Assembly: GCA_027604665.1 (NCBI GenBank)
Contig: JADGIZ010000415.1
Span: 1-13,983 of the forward strand
Direction of reading: 5' to 3'
Source of the DNA: Polyrhizophydium stewartii
Lineage: Eukaryota > Chytridiomycota > Chytridiomycetes > Rhizophydiales
DNA length: 13,983 bases
Within the stretch, counting starts at the first letter, position 1, and every line of letters begins with the position of its first letter. The notes beneath the pieces are model-generated. The model had not been told where the DNA came from. It ran no database searches and saw only the letters and a program-made list of their open reading frames with translations. A program made the translations under genes and the position numbers. Shown in pieces: positions 7,633-13,983 of the stretch.

Positions 7633-10600
7633 ATGGCCGCGCCGACGCACGCGCTTCTCGACGAGTTTCTCGATCTCGTCGAATCGCTCGACGACGCGGC
7701 CGGCGCCGACGATGCGGGCTCGCAGCTGCCCGCCATCAGCGCGGCTCTGCTCAAGATGTGTGTGATGTTTACACGCGAGGTGGCTGCAGCCTTGCTCTCT
7801 CTGACCAGCGCCATCGCGCCTCGCCGTCCGCACACTCGGCCGCGCTCGGCGGCCGGCATTTGCTTGATCCTTTCGACGTACTCGGTAAAGGTCGCCCATC
7901 CTTGATATCCAGCGTCATGTGCTCGTCCAGGAGGAGCTCGACGTCTTGGACATCATTGGCGCAGTCCTCAACAAAGCGGCAGAGCCGCACAGGCCAGCCT
8001 CAACGCAACTTGGACCTGTGGGCATCATCGGCATCGTGCGTCTGATCTGGCTCGAACTGACATTCAGAATCGTGGTAAAGGCATCGATGGCGCTGCTGCA
8101 GCTGCTGAAAACACTGGCCTGCGGGCCTCAAGATGGAGAGGCCGAGTTGCGGCCCCTAATTGCCAAGGTCGCTCGTAGAATCTGCTCAGCCTATCGCGTT
8201 CCTTGTCGCTGACGCTTTTTTGAAATATCCAGAGAAACTGCATTGCGATTGTCAAGCATCCAACGGCATTCAGTCGCATACTTGGCCGCCTCATCTGCCC
8301 ACCCTTCACACAATCCGACAGGCAGCAGCTCACCCCATCTCGTTCTCTCGCGGCGCTGGAACTCTCTCTCGCAGCATGTGAAGTTTTGAGCTCCGTTGCA
8401 TCTCAGATAGAATCGTCTGCAATCGAGTCATGGCTGCGAGAGTGAGTGCTACATTGTCGGCATGGAGCTTGCTTGATATCAAGGCTCACAGCATGTGCAG
8501 GCTCAGATGCGTATTTCTGCCGATTTCAGCCTGGAGATGTGTTCAGTACATGATGTCCTGCGAGTCCGTCTCTCAGGCGGCTCGAGCCGCACTGGAACAT
8601 GTTCTGTCCGTCTGGAGCGTTGTTGGTGGCAGGTTAGAGCGACACCTGACGTTTGCACTCATCGGGCAGTAACAAACGTTTTTTGAGCAGAGAGGATGCA
8701 GACGCGCTCCTGTGCCATCTTGTTCTGGCAATACTGGATTGGCGGCCACTCCTGATCATTGCGGACGCAAAGCCATGCGGCGATCCTGCACTTGCAGTGG
8801 GCTCAGCGCTGACCGTGAAGCGGCTCGTGTCGCTGGCAGAGTCCGCGACAACCAAGGCACGACGCAATGGAATTGCGAACACCCTGCTGCACCCGAGCAG
8901 CCACGCACGCGCGTGCGCAGTATCAGCTGTGCATTTAGTGACTCAAAGGCAAGCGACTGCGTTGGCTGCAGCAAAATGGGAATCCCCGTCTGACACATCA
9001 CAAGGGTTCGAGGAGTAACACACTCGGCCCTCTTGCGGCTGCTGTATCCGCATTTGCTCAAAGTTTGGGTTTTGACTCGTAGCAAGGTAGAACGCGCCGG
9101 AACATATTTCATTCATACGCCCCAGCGATGTCTGTTGACGGACCTGCGCTCATGAACTGCAGTGTTCGCGCATATCTGGATCCGAGAGCCATCAAACAAC
9201 GACTTTCACCGGCTCCGCGTGGGGACTGCCGACGACGCTCTACTACGTCGTACCGTTTGACCTCAAACACACGCTTGTCGAGATTGAGTCGATGCTGCTA
9301 TCCATGCTCGTCGAGGATCCTGAGCAATGTCTCTCATTCTCGGACGAACTAGAGGCCGCGCTCGAGTCGTTATTCTCCGATCATTCCATTCACCAAGCGG
9401 TGAACGTTGCACAAGATGCATCAAGCTCAGCCGTGTGGTGCGCCGTGCGCGAGGACCCAGTGGCATTTGCATCGATCATCGAATTTTGCATCTGCGGCTT
9501 TGGCAAGCTGATGGACCTCGGAAATTCCCGGATCGGCAATATTCGAAGCGACTCCCAGTTTCAAAATGCAGTTGCGCGGTTATGCCTTGTCGCCGCGCGG
9601 GTTTGTCTACTCTTTGATCAATATTCTCTGCACAGCATTGGGCATGAGGAAGATGCGCCGCAGCAACCGGATTTTTTACAATGCGGGAGGAAACGAGCAG
9701 TCATTGTCCATCTGGCTCAACGCTTCTGCTTGACGTGGATCAGAAAATGCATGTCGCAACCAGTGCATTGGCCGCTACTCGTTGATCTCACATCGCTATC
9801 GAGCAGCGAGTCTTTCAAGCCAGTCGTCGATCTGCTACAACAGAGCAAATTCCCTCGACAGCGCTTGCCGATAGATGCGCGACAAAACCCAGCCGACGGC
9901 GCGCCGTCTGCGGTCGCATCAAAAGCTGCGTGCACAACGCAACCTTCGTCGAATCTGCCACTTATCTCGCAAACACAATCGCTGGTGGCTTTCTCGCCGC
10001 TGCCGCCTATCCCGAGCGCAAATATACAGCTGCAGGTAACAGCACCTGCAGCCGAAACGGTGGCCGAACCGACTGCGACTCCGACCACCGCGACAATCGA
10101 AGCTGTCGAGGCTATGCCCATTTGCTTGTTTGACAAGGTGCTCTCAAGCGCGTGCGTATCCGTCAAGACGGCTTTGGCGACGCGCGGGCCTTCAAGTCAC
10201 AAAGGCTATGTGCGGCCGCAATCGGCAGGAACGCGGCGGTCAGCCGTTTCCCCACCACAAAACGAGCATACTCGGGCGGCGATGAGCGCCGTTACGTCCT
10301 GCGATGAAGTAGATCCGCGAGTCAACTCAGGAGTCGATGTGCAGGTCGCTCGCTTTCTTGAGCATGGCAAGTAGTCGCCGCAGCATTCCAAAGAACGTTT
10401 CTAGCGGCTGATACAACCACGCAGACTCGACCAATATGCTTGTACAGCTGCAGTCGGCTTTGCTCCGACTGCCTTCGCCATTCCAGGCTGCGCGAGATGC
10501 ACTTCAGGAACTGGTTTTCACTATTACGTCTGCCACGGCGCATGCGTCAACATGGAGCGCAGGGTCTCTCGCGTCGCAACAGGCATCTATCCCCGCGCTG

Positions 10601-10816
10601 CCTATCAAATCTCGCATCAAGATCGGGGCAGCAGGTGACATTGCAACTTTGCACCGCTGGCGACGTGAGCCGCTGCCGAGCCTCGGACCTATGGCCTTGA
10701 CCGATGTGGCGCGACTACCTGTTCCTCCCACCGAACCGCATCCCATACATGCACCTCGGCCCGCTCGCCGCATTGCAGCGGAAAGCGCGGTTGGAAGTGC
10801 CGCGGGTGGGGTATGA
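7633..10816 (+). CDS. Large helical-repeat-like protein, function unknown
   Basis: I do not recognise this gene. A phase-consistent model has nine exons: 7633-7779, 7913-8167, 8233-8441, 8501-8632, 8691-8912, 9005-9078, 9163-9218, 9283-10366 and 10425-10816, giving 856 aa. The middle exons have no ATG of their own but read as leucine-rich amphipathic helices, for example SLAALELSLAACEVLSSVAS, ALLRLLYPHLLKVWVLTLFA and IESMLLSMLVEDPEQ, as in HEAT/ARM-type scaffolds. The last 250 residues are Pro/Ser/Thr/Ala-rich and probably disordered. No signal peptide or catalytic motif was seen. Several splice sites are weak: donor GTCGCT at 8168, acceptors ACAAG at 9004 and GTCGAG at 9282, and a GC donor at 10367. 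The first intron is the least certain; a donor at 7756 or 7761, or an extra exon near 7804-7885, is possible. The 3' end is also uncertain. Confidence 0.6.
10367..10424 (+). other. Predicted GC-AG intron
   Basis: The exon ends CATG and is followed by GCAAGT, the classic GC-type donor. The acceptor is CACGCAG at 10424, preceded by GGCTGATAC as branch-like site. Splicing is phase 1 and replaces an in-frame TAG at 10372-10374 with codons for DSTNMLVQLQSALLRL, which continue the helical protein. No GT donor gives the same join. Confidence 0.6.
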
Positions 10817-10950
10817 CGATTGTGCTTTGCAACCGCTGTCTTCATTCTGCATATGCCGCGAAAAACATGGCAAGCGGAACGTTTGCGGCGGACTATCCCG
10901 ATGAGGTGCACTGGAAGCGGAAGGAGGTGCAACATATCCAGAAGGCATAA
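10704..10950 (+). CDS. Tentative two-exon gene for a 60-aa protein
   Basis: Starting at ATG 10704 a frame different from the overlapping large gene reads MWRDYLFLPPNRIPYMHLG... for 35 codons. A donor GTATGA at 10811 and an acceptor GGCAAG at 10874 join it in phase to a second exon, 10875-10950, reading TFAADYPDEVHWKRKEVQHI and QKA, then stop. Both parts look like folded coding sequence rather than chance: Tyr, Trp and Pro placement in the first, a charged helix in the second. I do not recognise the family. It overlaps the disordered C-terminal tail of the previous model, so one of the two is probably wrong at this end. It could instead be the true last exons of that gene through a splice I did not find. 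Confidence 0.35.
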
Positions 10951-11067
10951 AGAGGCTCCGTGGAGTCCGGGAATCCGGAAGCGCTTTGCTGAAGCGCCTG
11001 GTGTGGGTTGAGGTGCTGCCTCATATCTGCGAGGCGCTCTAGGGCGGAGCGACAGTCACGATCGGCG
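10951..11067. other. Convergent gap between plus-strand gene(s) and the carrier gene
   Basis: This stretch must hold the 3' ends of transcripts from both strands. A short inverted repeat, GCGCTT-TGCTG-AAGCGC, lies at 10981-10997. No AATAAA and no gene were seen. Confidence 0.45.
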
Positions 11068-12593
11068 TCATGCAAACATGCCGTCCGCGCTCCAGGCTTT
11101 GACGGCCTCATATCCGCTCATGGCAACCATGGCGCTTGGCACGGTAACGATGAGGCGGACGCGCAGGCCGCGGTAAAAGGCTGCGCCCAGTCAAGTCAGC
11201 GCACAATCGCATTGGCCCATCTTTTGGATCGACCGAGCCCGGTCTGCAAGTGACAATACCTTTCCATCCCTCTTCGCGAAGAATGCATGCCGCCAGTCGC
11301 AGGTATCCTCCACGAATGTGCTCGGCATCGCGCTTGTTTCTGGATTCGAGGAGCTGCGTGCGGATGCGCAGTATCTCAAGCGGGTTGTTTGCCGTGATGG
11401 CACATGTGGCCGAAAGTCCACCGCTGATGCTGTTGACAAGGTTCTCTTTGAAAGGAATCGGAGATCCATCCGAGATGCGCCTGCTGGACTCGAGATACGT
11501 GAAGCCGCGAAAGAGAATACCCTTGAAGAGCTCGTATGATCCCCACTGCACCGCCGATGCCGGTGCGTATGCGCTGACATCTGAGTCGGCGGGGAGTGCG
11601 TCAAATTCTGTCCGCATTCGAGTGCCAATCTATCTTGCCTTACATGCAAAGTAGCCGCGATACAGTCCGCGCACGCCGTCATGACGCAAGACCTTTCGCA
11701 GCACATCCACCGGCCCGGCATACAGCCTGCGTGCATGGCCGATGCTTAGTGGCCTGGCAAGCCTCAACAGTCTTTTCGCGAAGGAGTCACGATGGCGCAC
11801 CTGCTGTTGTGAACAAATCCCTTGGTTGATTGGATCTGCAGACGTTGGGCGATAATGTCTGCAGGGACGTAGAACAATCCGCCCGCGAACTCTGCGCACG
11901 CTCCAGACAGGAATCCCTTTGCAAACGTGGTTGCCGGGGCCGCCGGGTCGGAGAAGACGGCCTTTGACAGCTCTTGAGCCGACTCGTATGCGAGATAGTA
12001 CATGGCTTGGCCCGGGAACGAGCCAATGACCGAGGGGGCGAGCCCATGCCAGAATCGCGCGACACCCTCGTGGTGTGCGATGCGCAGCACCATCTTGATG
12101 AGGCCTTGTCTGTGCACATGCCGAGACTTGCGCGGAAGCGCATGTGCGTTCCGCGGCGAAGAGGTCAGCGACGAGGTCGGGCCAATTGCGGGACAGGCAG
12201 CCTGCGCACCCTCTCGGCCATGATGATGGTCTTGATGGTGTCGAGCGGGAAGAGCATCGAGTCGACGGATATGATGAACAGCGAGCCGAATGCCATGTAC
12301 TTGAGGCCGTCCATATCAGATAGCCCGATGCGCTGCGGGATGTCGTGCAGCGCAACGGGCCGACGGTCGGATCCGGCCTCGGCCGGCGGCAGTGCGAGCT
12401 CGTGCGCGTGCCAGTGGTTGAGCTCGTGCGGCGCGGCGGGGTCGATGCCTGCCGAGGGCGAGGCAGGCGGCGGGTCCGGCGACGGGAGCACCGCGGGCGG
12501 CCATGCGAGTGCAGCCCAGAGCGACTCGCCGTCGGGGCGGGTGTCGGCCGGATGCAGCGGGGCGTGCGGGGCGGGTGCGACGAGGACAGACAT
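11068..12593 (-). CDS. Mitochondrial carrier family protein, SLC25A44-like
   Basis: Five exons on the minus strand: 12593-12210, 12126-11801, 11726-11644, 11580-11260 and 11180-11068, giving 408 aa; introns 12127-12209, 11727-11800, 11581-11643 and 11181-11259 all keep phase. The three carrier repeats are clear. Signatures are PLDTIK (from residue 116), PADIIAQ (from 216) and PLEILR (from 331); GVARFWHGLAPS, GVRGLYRGYF and AFYRGLRVR end the matrix helices. The second signature has Ala for the usual basic residue, as tolerated in the SLC25A44 group, and IGLSDMDGLKYMAFG before helix 1 also resembles that group. Such proteins sit in the mitochondrial inner membrane; SLC25A44 itself carries branched-chain amino acids, but substrate here is not shown. 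About 100 Pro/Ala-rich residues precede the carrier domain. The frame stays open upstream to 13094, so the start at 12593 is a choice. Confidence 0.88.
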
Positions 12594-13084
12594 TGCGTCG
12601 GATGCCTCCGGCTTCGAGTCTGCGGGGATGCTTGTGCGGGCGATTGTTGGGTCGGCGTCTGGGTATGGTGTGGGCGGCGGGGAGGGGCTGGGGCGATGCT
12701 GGTCGCCTGCCGTGGTGTGGAGAAGGTGCAAGTCGGCAGAGGCGCGAGGCGTCGAAGCCCGCGGCGACAGCGTGGATGTGGCGGGGCGCTGCGTGGATGA
12801 GCTTCGGCGCTGGCTCGAGAAGCTGCGCCAGCTGCCACGATGGCTACCTGCGCACGCCACCGGCTCTGCGATCCCCATGCCTTGTCTCCAAAGCGAGCGC
12901 CGAGCTGGCAAGATTGGCGGGCATCGGGATGGCGGAGGGCGGCCGTTGATTTGCGGACCCATCTGCGGCACTGCGTCTTCCCCTCCTGGCATCGAAAGTG
13001 CGCAGAGCCGATCCCTGAGCATCGCATGCGAGCAGCCGGCTAGGGACTGGCCCGTCAGCAAGGCATGTCGGCGACGCACGGCAG
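12594..13084. other. 491-base divergent intergenic region
   Basis: This region separates the carrier start (minus) from the coiled-coil gene (plus) and must hold both promoters. It is GC-rich. The minus-strand frame of the carrier stays open right across it (to 13094) but is low-complexity Pro/Ser/Arg sequence, typical of GC-rich DNA, so I read it as leader rather than protein. No TATA box or clear repeat was seen. Confidence 0.4.
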
Positions 13085-13741
13085 ATGAGCACAAATTTCC
13101 GAACCTTGCCCGAAATGCAGCGGACGTCGACGCGCAGGGCGAGCGCTGCCGAAGCAGCAGCAGCGGCGGCGGCGGCGGCAGGCGCAGGCGCAGCGGGAGC
13201 CTCTGGCGCCGGGAAGTACCGCAGCCGCGTGCCGAAGCTTGCCCAGCGCATCCGCGACCTCAAGGAGGTGCGTGGTGCAGGTGGCGGCGGTTCGGTCGTG
13301 AAGCTCGCTCATGCCCGAACGTCCTCACGCCCGAACGTCCTCACGCCCGCACGCCCGCACGCCGCCACGCCCGAACGCCCGAACGCCCACAGCGGCGGCG
13401 CACGATGAAGCACACTCTCAAGCAGATAAAGCGCGAGATACGCACGCTGTCCAAGGAGAACGGGTGCGTTGCCGCCGCCGCGCTGGTCCCCAGCCCATCA
13501 AAGCTGACGCCGTCGGCGTAGCGACATGCTGGACAGACTCATGTCGGCGCACGGGTGGGCCGCCGCGCAGCAGCACGACTCGAGCGACGAGGGTGAGGCT
13601 CTCGAGGCAGCACCGGCCCAGCCGCAGCAGCAGCCGACCCAGCCGCAGCGGCGGCTGCGCGCGCTCCGGCCGGCTGAGTTGGCCCGGCAGACGGATCCGG
13701 CGCAGGCGCCAGATGCCAGCCGAATCGACTCGAGCCCGTGA
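13085..13741 (+). CDS. Small basic coiled-coil protein, possibly INO80F/TFPT-like
   Basis: Three exons: 13085-13267, 13393-13463 and 13522-13741, giving 157 aa; introns 13268-13392 and 13464-13521 both start GTGCGT, and the second has CTGAC before GGCGTAG. Residues 20-43 are an Ala/Gly tract. Residues 44-92 form a strongly basic coiled coil: KYRSRVPKLAQRIRDLKE, then LKQIKREIRTLSKENGDM, then LDRLMSAHG. The remainder is Gln/Pro-rich and acidic-Ser (DSSDEGEALE) and probably disordered. The layout K-Y, two heptad helices, then E-N-x-x-x-L-x-R-L is reminiscent of the INO80 complex subunit F/TFPT region, a chromatin-remodelling accessory. That is a guess from pattern memory; any short nuclear coiled-coil protein would also fit. 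The exon structure itself is well supported because the coiled coil continues smoothly across both junctions. Confidence 0.6.
13313..13388 (+). repeat. 8-base tandem repeat filling an intron
   Basis: About nine and a half copies of an 8-base unit (variants GCCCGAAC, GTCCTCAC, GCCCGCAC, GCCGCCAC) make up 76 of the 125 bases of the first intron of the coiled-coil gene, ending four bases before its acceptor. Confidence 0.9.
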
Positions 13742-13889
13742 GGCCGGCCAATTACCCCGAATACATCTGCTTGCCGCGCACGCACGCCGCATCCTGGCGG
13801 GGTCTGTCTGTCTGTGTCCCCACCATGGGCCGCCTCGGCATCGCGGCTAAATTCGCGCTTTCTCCATCAGCCAGCCGAACCCGAAGATC
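13742..13889. other. Short intergenic region before the last gene
   Basis: These 148 bases hold the 3' end of the coiled-coil gene and the promoter or leader of the next gene on the same strand. A GTCT run (GGTCTGTCTGTCTGTG) lies near 13800. Nothing else stands out. Confidence 0.4.
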
Positions 13890-13983
13890 ATGGCCCGCAC
13901 CCAGCGCCGCACCTCTGCCCCCGCCCGCTCGGGGCCTGCCCCCGACCGCTCGGGGCCTGCCCCCGACCGTTCGGGGCCTGCCC
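13890..13983 (+). CDS. Partial gene start, possibly MIX17/CHCHD2-like
   Basis: A frame opens at ATG 13890 (MARTQRRTSAPARSGPAPD...) and runs off the window end after 31 codons. It is Arg/Ser/Ala/Pro-rich and basic at the start, then repeats a 7-residue unit (GPAPDRS). Proteins of the MIX17/CHCHD2 family, which act in the mitochondrial intermembrane space, begin with a similar MAR-S-R Arg/Ser/Pro-rich leader before a hydrophobic segment and twin CX9C motif. Those diagnostic parts lie outside the window, so the family is only a suggestion. The position, shortly after the previous gene on the same strand, fits a real start. Confidence 0.4.
   Translation, partial: MARTQRRTSAPARSGPAPDRSGPAPDRSGPA
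13931..13983 (+). repeat. 21-base coding tandem repeat
   Basis: Two and a half near-identical 21-base units (GGGGCCTGCCCCCGACCG plus CTC or TTC), preceded by a shorter diverged copy, run to the window end. The unit length keeps frame and encodes GPAPDRS. Each unit holds a CCCCGA...TCGGGG inverted repeat that could form a hairpin. The array probably continues past the window. Confidence 0.85.

Noticed and set aside
9154..9291. Split of the helical-repeat gene into two genes at the in-frame TGA at 9153
   Set aside because: A GTAGCA donor at 9079 and CTGCAG acceptor at 9162 remove the TGA in phase and give a continuous helix.
10981..10997. Inverted repeat as a terminator
   Set aside because: It is a 6-base stem in a GC-rich eukaryotic convergent gap with no following T run; chance is likely.
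11630..13027. 465-codon minus-strand frame
   Set aside because: It contains carrier exon 3 at its end but is otherwise an out-of-frame shadow of exons 1 and 2.
11974..13521. 515-codon plus-strand frame
   Set aside because: It is antisense to the carrier exons and crosses introns of the coiled-coil gene; low-complexity Gly/Ser/Arg content.
13313..13983. CRISPR-like array
   Set aside because: The units are directly abutting 8- and 21-base tandem repeats without spacers.

Overview
The window looks like compact, GC-rich nuclear DNA of a eukaryote, most likely a zoosporic (chytrid-like) fungus. Genes are broken by many short GT-AG introns of about 53-133 bases, often with a CTGAC- or CTCAC-like branch site near the acceptor. 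Neighbouring genes lie on alternating strands with very short gaps. The products are eukaryotic: a PMS1/MLH2 mismatch-repair protein, RNA polymerase II subunit RPB11, a mitochondrial carrier and a two-domain cyclic-nucleotide-binding protein. The fungal assignment is an inference from intron style, compactness and gene content. No rRNA, tRNA, CRISPR array or prokaryotic gene was seen.

Layout: (1) 207-2629, minus: protein with two cyclic-nucleotide-binding domains, 4 exons. (2) 2795-3259, minus: tentative small gene, head to head with PMS1. (3) 3290-6722, plus: PMS1 (MLH2 type), 10 exons including a predicted 6-base microexon; 935 aa. (4) 6836-7518, minus: RPB11, 4 exons, tail to tail with PMS1. 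(5) 7633-10816, plus: unrecognised helical-repeat-like protein, 9 exons, about 856 aa, sharing a 114-base divergent promoter with RPB11. (6) 10704-10950, plus: tentative two-exon gene for 60 aa. (7) 11068-12593, minus: SLC25A44-like mitochondrial carrier, 5 exons. (8) 13085-13741, plus: small basic coiled-coil protein, possibly INO80F/TFPT-like. (9) 13890 to the window end, plus: start of a gene with a 7-residue repeat, possibly MIX17/CHCHD2-like.

The genes are ordinary housekeeping and regulatory genes, not an operon or a defence island; they share promoters or 3' regions rather than one pathway. Splice sites were chosen so that reading phase is kept across every junction and conserved motifs are restored. 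The coding length of each main model is a multiple of three.

The most interesting signal is in PMS1. The invariant GFRGEAL motif is rebuilt only if a 6-base microexon is used. The intron before that microexon is flanked by near-identical 8-base direct repeats, as expected if an insertion created a new intron inside an ATPase motif.
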